Positions 7,126 to 14,475 of a DNA stretch of 43,980 nt are shown piece by piece. The translations under genes and the position numbers were made by a program. Each line of letters opens with the position of its first letter. The stretch's first letter is position 1. The DNA is taken from assembly GCA_031267675.1 (NCBI GenBank), contig JAIRYT010000045.1:1-43980 (forward strand), in the 5' to 3' direction. The notes under the pieces are model-generated. The model was not told the origin of the DNA and did not search any database. It was given only the letters and a program-made list of their open reading frames with translations. Source of the stretch: Treponema sp. Lineage in GTDB: Bacteria > Spirochaetota > Spirochaetia > Treponematales > Breznakiellaceae.

Positions 7126-7641
7126 ATGAGAAACCTTGAGGCAATTGAGAACGAACTTTCGCAGGCGAGGGAGGCCCTTTCCCGGGTGAAAGGGACGCCT
7201 TCGGAAGTTTACAGCCGTATCGTCGGATACTACCGTTCGGTGCGCAACTGGAACAGGGGCAAGCGCGAAGAATACGGGGAGCGGCTTGTGTACGAGCCGG
7301 AACATTCCCTGCGTACCGCGCGCGAGCTGGGCATCGTTGAAAAGACAGCCGGCCAAACAGTCCCGGACTGTACGCAGATACATGCCGGTAAACGGGCGCT
7401 GCTTTTTGTACGCGCGACCTGCCCCGCCTGTCCGCCCGCAAAAGCGGCGGTGGGCAGACTCGGGCTTCCCTTTGATCTGGTAGACGTCGGTACCGAAGAA
7501 GGACTTGCCGAAGCGGTAAAACGCAACGTGCTTTCCACTCCTACGGCGATTCTGGTGTCTTCCGGCGGGAACGAGATTACGCGGGCGCGCACAATCGAAG
7601 AAATTAATCACCTTAACGAAACAATGCCCATCGCCGTATAA
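7126..7641 (+). CDS. Separate NrdD glycyl-radical domain fused to thioredoxin-like domain
   Basis: A 171-residue protein. Residues 1-24 form a predicted charged helix. Residues 26-53 (EVYSRIVGYYRSVRNWNRGK..EY) reproduce the C-terminal glycyl-radical loop of class III reductases, with G34 as the expected radical site. From about residue 88 a thioredoxin/glutaredoxin-like domain begins (beta strand ALLFV, CPAC at C99/C102, cis-proline P139 in STPTAIL). It starts at ATG 7126, nine bases after TAGGAG and 43 bases after the nrdD stop, in another reading frame. Upstream of the ATG its frame stays open across the end of nrdD, so a +1 shift (programmed, or an assembly error) could produce one fused chain. 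Inferred role: a radical-carrying subunit activated by the neighbouring NrdG, with the CPAC domain possibly serving as reductant. Confidence 0.8.
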   Translation: MRNLEAIENELSQAREALSRVKGTPSEVYSRIVGYYRSVRNWNRGKREEYGERLVYEPEHSLRTARELGIVEKTAGQTVPDCTQIHAGKRALLFVRATCPACPPAKAAVGRLGLPFDLVDVGTEEGLAEAVKRNVLSTPTAILVSSGGNEITRARTIEEINHLNETMPIAV

Positions 7642-7665
7642 CGCTATGTGTAATTAATTAACAGG

Positions 7666-8325
7666 ATGATGTGTACGCCGGTTGTTTTGCGCAAGACAAG
7701 TCTGGTGGATTATCCCGGCTGTGTCGCGGCGGTTATCTTTTTTTTATCCTGCAACCTTCGCTGTCCCTGGTGTTATAACGGCGATCTTGTTTTGGGTTTG
7801 ACGGATAAAAAAAAGCCGCTGGAAGAAGCGCTCGCGCTCGTCGAAAAGCGCAGGAAACTTTTGGGCGGCGTGGTGCTGAGCGGGGGCGAGCCTACCCTTT
7901 TTCCCGATCTGCCCGATCTTGTCCGCAGAATCAAAAAGACGGGTTTTAAGGTAAAACTGGATACCAACGGCACGCGGCCAGAGGTATTGCGGGAGCTGCT
8001 TTCGGATTCGTCGTGCGCTCCCGATTATATCGCGATGGATTTAAAACTGGCCCCGGAAAAGTACGATCAATTGCTGGCGCCGGGGATAAAGGGCGAAACA
8101 GAAGCTTCGCCGGGGAACGCCGTCAGGGACAGCGCCCGCCTTTTGCGCGAAACAGCCGGGGCGAATTTAACGGTTGAATTCCGCAGTTTGTCGCTGCCCG
8201 TATTTACCCCGGCGGACAAAGAATCGCTGGCGGAACTTGCCGGAGAAACCCCCTGGATAATACGGCCTTTTATACCAGGGAATTGCCTGGATCCCGCCTG
8301 GAATGCTATTCTGGATCACGAATGA
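7666..8325 (+). CDS. nrdG: Anaerobic RNR activating enzyme (radical SAM)
   Basis: Radical S-adenosylmethionine enzyme that abstracts hydrogen from the reductase glycine to create the glycyl radical. The 219 residues hold the [4Fe-4S] motif C29-x3-C33-x2-C36 (CNLRCPWC), the SAM-binding GGEPTLF and the early segment LRKTSLVDYPG typical of the longer NrdG variant. Two adjacent ATG codons occur at 7666 and 7669; no separate Shine-Dalgarno sequence is clear. It follows the glycyl-radical gene by 24 bases and overlaps the uracil-DNA glycosylase gene by four bases, so reductase and activase are one unit. Confidence 0.93.
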   Translation: MMCTPVVLRKTSLVDYPGCVAAVIFFLSCNLRCPWCYNGDLVLGLTDKKKPLEEALALVEKRRKLLGGVVLSGGEPTLFPDLPDLVRRIKKTGFKVKLDTNGTRPEVLRELLSDSSCAPDYIAMDLKLAPEKYDQLLAPGIKGETEASPGNAVRDSARLLRETAGANLTVEFRSLSLPVFTPADKESLAELAGETPWIIRPFIPGNCLDPAWNAILDHE

Positions 8326-9131
8326 ACGCCGAAACAAAAACAACGCTCGCGCGCTTTCTGGACCTTGCCGCCGATTATACCCGCAGCGGCTGCCGTACTA
8401 TCCAGCCCCGCAGCTTTACCGGTGACGAGGCGGACGCGAAAATTCCCGCCGGCCGGGCGGCAGACGATCAGGCCGGGCCGCCAAAAGCCGACAGCCTTTC
8501 GGCGCTTGCCGCCGACGCGGCTTCCTGCGCCCGCTGTAATCTGTGCAAAGGACGTAAAAACGCGGTTCCCGGCGAGGGCGTTGATCGTCCGCTGGTGCTG
8601 GTTGTGGGCGAAGCCCCCGGCGGGGACGAGGACGCGTGCGGAAGGCCGTTTGTCGGAAGGGCGGGACAGCAGCTTGATCGCATGCTGGACGCGCGGGGAA
8701 AGATCGCGCTGAGCCGCAAAACAAATTGTTTTATCGCCAATGTGGTAAAATGCCGCCCGCCCGAAAACCGCAATCCCGCTCCGGAGGAAGCGCGCGCCTG
8801 CGCGCCGTTTCTTGCGCGGCAGATAAAGCTGCTGCGTCCCCCGCTTATTCTTGCGGCGGGAAGCGTCGCAGCCCGCGCCCTGCTTGATACCGCCGACGGC
8901 GTTACCAAACTGCGCGGACGTTTTTTTGACGTTGATTTTTCGCGGTCGCCTCTGTACGGGCCCTTTATGGAAGGCGAAGAAGTAAAAATTACGGTGCTTT
9001 CGACATATCACCCCAGCGCCCTCCTGCGTGATCCGTCCCTTAAAATTCAATCCTGGGAAGATATGAAACTGCTGCGCGCGCGGCTCTGCGAACTGGATTC
9101 GCGGTACGCGTCCCTGTTAGCGCCGCTATGA
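8322..9131 (+). CDS. Type 4 (Fe-S) uracil-DNA glycosylase
   Basis: Removes uracil from DNA to start base excision repair. The 269-residue protein shows the family 4 motif GEAPGGDEDACGRPFVGRAGQ, the C-terminal HPSALLR motif and an iron-sulfur set built from CARC in the N-terminal part and a C-x15-C pair (CRPPENR..ARAC). About 65 N-terminal residues before the first cysteines are extra and variable. The start at 8322 (MNAETK) overlaps the nrdG stop by ATGA, and its own end overlaps priA in the same way. This links dNTP supply, uracil repair and replication restart in one operon. Confidence 0.92.
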   Translation: MNAETKTTLARFLDLAADYTRSGCRTIQPRSFTGDEADAKIPAGRAADDQAGPPKADSLSALAADAASCARCNLCKGRKNAVPGEGVDRPLVLVVGEAPGGDEDACGRPFVGRAGQQLDRMLDARGKIALSRKTNCFIANVVKCRPPENRNPAPEEARACAPFLARQIKLLRPPLILAAGSVAARALLDTADGVTKLRGRFFDVDFSRSPLYGPFMEGEEVKITVLSTYHPSALLRDPSLKIQSWEDMKLLRARLCELDSRYASLLAPL

Positions 9132-11116
9132 CAGACGAAACCTGTTTTTACCTGGATATTGTTTTTGACACGCCGCTCAAACAATCCTACACGTACCGGA
9201 ACGATGAAAAACGCGAAGCCGCTTTGGGAAAGCGGGCCATGGTTCCCTTTGGCAGAAGGGAGCTGATGGGGTACATTATTGCCGTCCGCCCCGGCGCGCC
9301 GGATCTTCCCGCCGAAAAAATAAAAGCGGTGCGCCGCGTTATCGATAAAGAGCCGGTGTTTAACGAGGAGAATGTGCAGCTGGCCCGCTGGATGGCCGAT
9401 TTTTATCTGTGCGGCGCCGGCGAAGCGCTCGCGGCAATGATCCCCGGCGGCCGGCGCGCGGGCGCTGTTTCGTTTGACGACCGGGAACCCGAAGGCGATA
9501 TCCATGAACTTTCCCGCGAACAGCAGGACGCTTTTTTGGGAATAAAAAATCTGGCATCGTCGATAAAAAAAAACAGCGTAACAATGGCGTACCTTTACGG
9601 TATTACCGGATCGGGTAAAACAGAAGTGTTTTTACGCGCCGCGGACGCGGTGCTGCAGGCGGGAAAGTCAGTCATCTATCTGGTGCCGGAAATTTCGCTT
9701 ACCCATCAAATCGTGGAAATAATACGCAGGCGCTTTGGCGCGAACGCGTCGACGCTGCATTCGGGAATGACCGCCGGCGAACGCCTTGGCGAATGGATGA
9801 AGATACGCGGCGGCGGATCGCGCATTGTAACAGGACCGCGCAGCGCGGTTTTTGCGCCGGTACAACATTTGGGCCTTGTTATTATTGACGAAGAACACGA
9901 CGCTTCCTATAAATCGGGGCACACGCCGCGCTACCACGCGCGCCAGCTGGCCATGCGCCGCTGCGCCGAACATAACGCCCTTCTTCTTATGGGATCGGCG
10001 ACGCCGTCCGCCGAAGCCTGGAAATTAATGGGCGAAGGAAGGATCAAACGCTATAATCTAACCCGCCGCCTTTCCGGCGGAACACTGCCCGAGATAAGCA
10101 TTGTAAGTCTTGCGAATACCGAAGGCTGTTTAAGCCGCGAACTTAAAGAAGAAATCCGCAAAACCGCGCTTGCCGGGCGGCAGAGTATACTGTTTTTAAA
10201 CCGCCGGGGGTTTTCGTATTTTTACCACTGCCGCGACTGCGGATACGAACTAAACTGTAAACGCTGTTCTGTTTCGCTTACCTACCACAAAAGCGCGGGC
10301 AGGGCCGTCTGCCATTACTGCGGTTACCAGACAAACGTTCCGCCGGCCTGCCCGCAATGCGGATCGCTTTCCGCAGGTTTTGCCGGTTTTGGCACGGAAT
10401 TTATCGAAGAAGAAGTCGCCCGGACGTTTCCCGATCTGCGCGTTCTGCGGGCGGACGCGGATACTACAACACGCAAGGGAAGCCTTGAAGCAATACTCGC
10501 GCAATTCCGCGCCGGAAACGCCGACATACTGCTTGGAACCCAGATGGTCGCCAAGGGGCTTAACTTTCCCGGGGTCCAGCTGGTCGGCGTTGTCTTTGCC
10601 GATACGGGGCTTCACCTTCCCGATTTTCGCGCCGCCGAACGCACCTTTTCGCTGATTGTACAGGTTGCCGGACGCGCGGGGCGCTACTTTCCCGGCAGTA
10701 AAGTGATTGTCCAAACACTGCGCCCCCGGGATCCCGCGATACGCGAAGCGTGCGCGATAAATGTCGAAGGCTTTTTTGAAAGCGAATTATGCCAGCGCCG
10801 CAGCGCCAATTTTCCGCCGTATACGCGGCTGATACGCTTTACCGTCCGTTCCAAAAACGAGGTAAAAGCCGGCAGGGTGGTTGAACGCCTTGCCGCGCTC
10901 GCACGGGGCTGTATGCCCGCCGGCGCCGATTTACTGGGGCCCGCCGAATGCCCGGTCGGCGTACAAAACGGCAATTACCGCCGCCAGATTCTGCTGCGCG
11001 GAAGCGACATGGGCGCGCTGCACCGCGCGGCGGCGGCGCTTTTGGCGGCATACGAAAAAGAAAAAGTAAGCGCGGTGTATGTTGAGTCCGATGTAGACCC
11101 GGTTAATCTGCTTTAG
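9128..11116 (+). CDS. priA: Primosomal protein N', replication restart helicase
   Basis: Superfamily 2 DNA helicase that recognises stalled forks and reloads the replicative helicase. It has 662 residues: an N-terminal DNA-binding domain to about 150, Walker A GITGSGKTEVF, Walker B IDEEHDASYK, a zinc-binding module of eight cysteines in four C-x2-C pairs (CRDC, CKRC, CHYC, CPQC), and the C-terminal helicase lobe with GTQMVAKGLNFP and QVAGRAGR. The start overlaps the udg stop. The last 14 bases overlap the end of the convergent dtxR-like gene and no terminator is visible. Confidence 0.96.
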   Translation: MTDETCFYLDIVFDTPLKQSYTYRNDEKREAALGKRAMVPFGRRELMGYIIAVRPGAPDLPAEKIKAVRRVIDKEPVFNEENVQLARWMADFYLCGAGEALAAMIPGGRRAGAVSFDDREPEGDIHELSREQQDAFLGIKNLASSIKKNSVTMAYLYGITGSGKTEVFLRAADAVLQAGKSVIYLVPEISLTHQIVEIIRRRFGANASTLHSGMTAGERLGEWMKIRGGGSRIVTGPRSAVFAPVQHLGLVIIDEEHDASYKSGHTPRYHARQLAMRRCAEHNALLLMGSATPSAEAWKLMGEGRIKRYNLTRRLSGGTLPEISIVSLANTEGCLSRELKEEIRKTALAGRQSILFLNRRGFSYFYHCRDCGYELNCKRCSVSLTYHKSAGRAVCHYCGYQTNVPPACPQCGSLSAGFAGFGTEFIEEEVARTFPDLRVLRADADTTTRKGSLEAILAQFRAGNADILLGTQMVAKGLNFPGVQLVGVVFADTGLHLPDFRAAERTFSLIVQVAGRAGRYFPGSKVIVQTLRPRDPAIREACAINVEGFFESELCQRRSANFPPYTRLIRFTVRSKNEVKAGRVVERLAALARGCMPAGADLLGPAECPVGVQNGNYRRQILLRGSDMGALHRAAAALLAAYEKEKVSAVYVESDVDPVNLL

Positions 11117-11492
11117 ATTTGGCCGAAGACGACTGGGCCAACAGCTTCATTTTTTTTAGCGTTTCGGCTGACAAAATATGTTCCATTTTGCACGCGTCTT
11201 TTTCGGCGGTTTTTCTTTCGACGCCGACGACTTTTTCAAGAAAGACGGTAAGAAAATTATGCCGCTTTCGTATTTCGGACGCTTCCAGGGTGCCTTTTTT
11301 GGTAAGCGAGACCGTACGATAGCGCTTGTGTTCCAGAAGCTCGCGTTCTTCAAGAATTTTAAGGGCGGTATGTACCGAAGGCTTTGACACCTTAAGGCGG
11401 GCGGCAATATCGGTTATTCTTACATCGCCTTCATCAGCCAAAAAGCTGACCATCTCAAGGTAATCCTCCAGGGACTCCGTCATGTGGGGCAT
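11103..11492 (-). CDS. Short DtxR/MntR-family metalloregulator
   Basis: Metal-dependent transcriptional repressor of 129 residues: a winged helix-turn-helix (DIAARLKVSKPSVHTALKILEE) plus the helical dimerisation and metal domain (RHNFLTVFLEKVVGV..DACKMEHILS). The SH3-like third domain of DtxR is absent, as in MntR. Metal-site residues seen are D10 and E13 (SLEDYLE), the RH pair, and C-x2-E-H. The cysteine resembles DtxR/IdeR more than MntR, which has glutamate there, so iron is as likely as manganese. No transporter gene lies nearby to settle it. The start at 11492 lies where its promoter would begin transcription; 11483 (MTESLED) is the alternative. Convergent with priA, 14-bp overlap. Confidence 0.87.
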   Translation of the reverse strand: MPHMTESLEDYLEMVSFLADEGDVRITDIAARLKVSKPSVHTALKILEERELLEHKRYRTVSLTKKGTLEASEIRKRHNFLTVFLEKVVGVERKTAEKDACKMEHILSAETLKKMKLLAQSSSAKSKAD

Positions 11493-11498
11493 GCACAG

Positions 11499-11527
11499 AA
11501 TTTGCCGCTTTTTTTGAATTTTGTCAA
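11499..11527 (-). promoter_or_regulatory. Candidate promoter of the DtxR-family gene
   Basis: A perfect TTGACA (11522-11527) is followed after 17 bp by CAAATT (11499-11504), a weak -10. The expected start is at about 11492, the first base of the ATG, and no Shine-Dalgarno sequence exists, which suggests a leaderless message. Confidence 0.4.
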
Positions 11528-11551
11528 CTGCCGTTCTTGCGCCGGTTTTGT

Positions 11552-12301
11552 CTAATAGCGGATATGGTAAAGAAAAAGCCCCTGCGGCGGCAGGGTCGGT
11601 CCGGCGTATTTTCTTTTTCCCGATTGTATTATTTTTGCCAGTTCGCCCCCCGGCAGTTTTTTTTCTTCATAATAAAAAAGGGTGCCCGCCACCGAACGCA
11701 CCATGTTCCATAAAAACGCGTTGGCGCATATTTCAAAAACTATTTTTCCGCCTTCCGCAAAAAACACGGCGTTATCGACGCGGCGAAAACGGGAAACGCT
11801 TTTATCGGCCGCGGCGGCAAACAGGCTAAAATCCATTTCGCCTTTTAGAAGGCGGGCGTATTCGTTAAGAAGCGCAAGATCGGGCCTTCGCCATACCGGA
11901 AAGGCAAAACGCCGCTCCCAGGGAAAGGCCTCGCGGCAGGGAATAACGTAATAACGGTAGGTCCGCGCCTTTGCGCTAAAACGGGCGTGAAAACCGGCCG
12001 CCGCTTCTTCCGCGTTCATAATCCGTACATCCTGCGGCAGCAGTTTGTTTAAGGCCGGAATAAAACGGCGCGCCTCCATGTTTTTAATGTCGGTATAAAA
12101 ATTGGCGATTTGCCCGGCGGCATGAACTCCCGAGTCTGTCCGGCCGGAACCGTAAACGCCTACCGGCCGCTTGTGAATCCTGCCAAGCGCGTTTTCGATC
12201 ACTTCCTGTACTGTACGCTGGTTTTTTTGCCGCTGCCATCCGCAATAATCGGTTCCGTCATAGGCTACGCATAATTTAATATTGCGCATTGTATTTTCCA
12301 T
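11552..12301 (-). CDS. truA: tRNA pseudouridine(38-40) synthase
   Basis: Isomerises uridine to pseudouridine at positions 38-40 of the tRNA anticodon arm. The 249 residues match TruA. The catalytic aspartate is D56 in GSGRTDSGVHA, and the N-terminal KLCVAYDGTDYCGWQRQ and C-terminal FLWNMVRSVAGTLF segments are characteristic. The start could also be ATG 12289 (MRNIKL), the more usual family N-terminus, with a weak GGAA upstream. It is the last gene of the minus-strand operon that starts at the bS22-like gene, 6 bases after the DUF2225-type gene. Confidence 0.95.
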   Translation of the reverse strand: MENTMRNIKLCVAYDGTDYCGWQRQKNQRTVQEVIENALGRIHKRPVGVYGSGRTDSGVHAAGQIANFYTDIKNMEARRFIPALNKLLPQDVRIMNAEEAAAGFHARFSAKARTYRYYVIPCREAFPWERRFAFPVWRRPDLALLNEYARLLKGEMDFSLFAAAADKSVSRFRRVDNAVFFAEGGKIVFEICANAFLWNMVRSVAGTLFYYEEKKLPGGELAKIIQSGKRKYAGPTLPPQGLFLYHIRY

Positions 12302-12307
12302 GCGGGA

Positions 12308-13159
12308 TTATTCATCGGCTTCGTTAATTTCTTTATTGATGGTCTCGTAAAGCTCCCTTGCCATTTCCAAAAGCGGCCCCGGTTTGCTTTTTGATGATTT
12401 TCCCAATCCGAATATTTTGGCTATGGTGCGTTTTGAGGCCCCGAGCGCTTCCGCCCGTTTTGCCGAATCGGTACGCTGGCCGTATTTTAGTTTTAAAAGA
12501 CCGGAAAGATAAAGCGCGCCTTCGTACGAATAATTCTTGTCGGTGTCGGGGCCAAAATTTTTAACCGCCGAAAGCGGTTCCTTTCCGTTCTGTTCCCTGA
12601 TAATCGCCTCGCCGTAAAGAAACTCCGACTTCCTTTTAAACAGCAGGGAAAGCCAGTCATAATGGTGGCCGGGGTATTTTTTGTCGATTTCGTCCAAAAG
12701 CCAGGCGCAGCGAATGGCGGCGATTGCCTGTTTCATGGTAGGAGAGAATTCCTTTGTATAATAATCATAACAGCGCAGCACCAAAAAAAGAGAGGCCGCG
12801 CCGCTGATTAAATCGCGCGGTTTGGTAAAATCGGCCGAAGGAAGAATTTTTCGCATATCGTCGATGCGATCCTGACGATCGCTCATTGCTTTTGGTTTGG
12901 CCTGTCCGGGTACATTTAAAAAATCCCTGTCCATTGAAGCAAAATTGCAGGAGGGGCATACGGTAGCCTGATACGCGAGCGGATAAATAATTCCGAATTT
13001 TGCGGAAGGTTCGTACAGCCGGTGAAGCTCGTCGGTAATTTTTCCGGCGATGAGCCGTCCGCTGCCGGTAAGCAGTTCTTCGCGGTGAAAGGCCGTGTCG
13101 CAAATGGGGCAGCGGAATTCATCTTTTGACTGGTAGGAAATTTTTAGATCGTCAGCCAT
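12308..13159 (-). CDS. DUF2225-like zinc-ribbon/TPR protein
   Basis: A 283-residue protein of unknown function. Two cysteine pairs in the first third (FRCPICDTAF and TVCPSCNFAS) resemble the split zinc site of DUF2225 proteins. A helical region follows, compatible with TPR-like repeats (ASLFLVLRCYDYY; AIAAIRCAWLLDE; GALYLSGLLKLKYG). No signal peptide or membrane segment is seen, so it is cytoplasmic. Its ATG directly abuts the acpS stop codon (TAAATG), which indicates tight translational coupling. The family assignment rests on pattern recognition only. Confidence 0.8.
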   Translation of the reverse strand: MADDLKISYQSKDEFRCPICDTAFHREELLTGSGRLIAGKITDELHRLYEPSAKFGIIYPLAYQATVCPSCNFASMDRDFLNVPGQAKPKAMSDRQDRIDDMRKILPSADFTKPRDLISGAASLFLVLRCYDYYTKEFSPTMKQAIAAIRCAWLLDEIDKKYPGHHYDWLSLLFKRKSEFLYGEAIIREQNGKEPLSAVKNFGPDTDKNYSYEGALYLSGLLKLKYGQRTDSAKRAEALGASKRTIAKIFGLGKSSKSKPGPLLEMARELYETINKEINEADE

Positions 13160-13531
13160 TTACGCCTCCAGTACAACCATGGCAATGGCCGTATCGCCTT
13201 CGTGGGTAAGCGAAAGATGCGTACGGGTAATACCCCGCGTCTCTACCGCCTTTCGCGCCGTACCGCGCAAATTTAACTCGGGCTTTTCGTTTACGGCGTT
13301 TAACACCCGGATATCGCGCAGGGTAATTCCGCCAAGACCTGTTCCCAGCGCCTTGCCAAAAGCTTCTTTTGCGGCAAAACGCGCCGCCAGCGACCGCAGC
13401 CTGCCGGCGCCGCGTCCGTTAATTATGCCGACCTCCTCGCCGTCAAAAAAATGATCCATGATCGACGGATCATTAATCCATTTTTCCATTCGTGATATGG
13501 CGACCGCGTCAATTCCAATTCCCGCTATCAT
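13160..13531 (-). CDS. acpS: Holo-[acyl-carrier-protein] synthase
   Basis: Transfers the 4'-phosphopantetheine arm from CoA to serine 37 of AcpP (encoded at 760-996). At 123 residues it has AcpS length, with the Mg-binding IGIDAVAISRM (D8) and the second motif RFAAKEAFGKALGTG. Its ATG overlaps the cdaR stop by four bases (ATGA), and its stop touches the next start, so it is embedded in the operon with cdaA/cdaR. Confidence 0.96.
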   Translation of the reverse strand: MIAGIGIDAVAISRMEKWINDPSIMDHFFDGEEVGIINGRGAGRLRSLAARFAAKEAFGKALGTGLGGITLRDIRVLNAVNEKPELNLRGTARKAVETRGITRTHLSLTHEGDTAIAMVVLEA

Positions 13532-14475
13532 TGATCCTCCCTGACTCCGGTTACCTGTATGGTTATTTCGCCGGGATCAATGCGGCTTACCAGAAACTTT
13601 TTGTCCAAAGTCGCGCTGACGGGCAGCGTGTATTCCCCGGCCTCGCCTATCGAAGAACAATCAATGCTCAAAATCGTCGAGGTATCCAGCGCCTCAACCT
13701 CGTTCTGAACGCCCTCAATACGAATCGACGCGCGCGGCAGCCCGGCAATCCGGAGCCCCGCCGCAAGGCCGTTTGCCGTAACCGGTATCGAGTCAAAACT
13801 GTTGATAAGAATTAATTCGCGTATGCGGGCGTTAAATTCGGTCGTACCGTCCCCCCGGATACGAAACAACGGGTTGGGGTTGTTTATCCGCACCCGTACA
13901 TTAAAATCGCTGTTGCGCCCGCGCAGATCAATCGCGTCGGTGGTAAGCTCGGCAACGCCGGAAAGCTGTTTTTGGGGGCCGTCGATTACAACGCTGTTTG
14001 GATCCAGCGAATACGATATTAATTCAAAACCGTTCGCCAGATAACCCTGGAATCCCGGCGTTACCGGAACGGCTTTGCTGACGCGGGTGTCAAGATCAAT
14101 TTCTATTTCCATGGGGTCAATGGTAATTTCCAGATTTTCCGCTTCGGCCGCCGTTCCTTTTTTTTGAATCTGCACCTGGGAGCGGTATATGCCGGGAGCG
14201 CTTTGATGGGTTAAATCAAGAAACGCCTCGATGTCGTCCTCCGCAATGGGGTAAATGGTTGTCGCGTCTCCGCGCAGCGTAATGCGTATGTTGCGCGGAT
14301 AGGGACCCGAGGGAACAAGCAGGCCGCTGATTTCCAGATTAAGGGGAACAGAAATATGGCGTTCCTGCAAATCGCCCATGCGGTGAAAGGCAAATAAAAA
14401 AAGAGCGGCGACAACGGAAAGAACTTTTGCGGGCCAGTTTTGCGTTAGACGGGCGGCGAGTTTTTTCCAGTCCAT
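13528..14475 (-). CDS. cdaR: YbbR-domain protein, CdaA regulator
   Basis: A 315-residue protein with one N-terminal membrane segment (about residues 15-31, AKVLSVVAALFLFAF) and an extracytoplasmic part of repeated YbbR beta domains (for example LNLEISGLLVPSGPYPRNIRI). In Firmicutes the homologue CdaR binds the membrane diadenylate cyclase CdaA and modulates c-di-AMP synthesis. The gene directly follows cdaA here with a one-base overlap (TAATG), which supports the same partnership. glmM, often third in this cluster, is absent; folP and acpS flank instead. Confidence 0.9.
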   Translation of the reverse strand: MDWKKLAARLTQNWPAKVLSVVAALFLFAFHRMGDLQERHISVPLNLEISGLLVPSGPYPRNIRITLRGDATTIYPIAEDDIEAFLDLTHQSAPGIYRSQVQIQKKGTAAEAENLEITIDPMEIEIDLDTRVSKAVPVTPGFQGYLANGFELISYSLDPNSVVIDGPQKQLSGVAELTTDAIDLRGRNSDFNVRVRINNPNPLFRIRGDGTTEFNARIRELILINSFDSIPVTANGLAAGLRIAGLPRASIRIEGVQNEVEALDTSTILSIDCSSIGEAGEYTLPVSATLDKKFLVSRIDPGEITIQVTGVREDQ

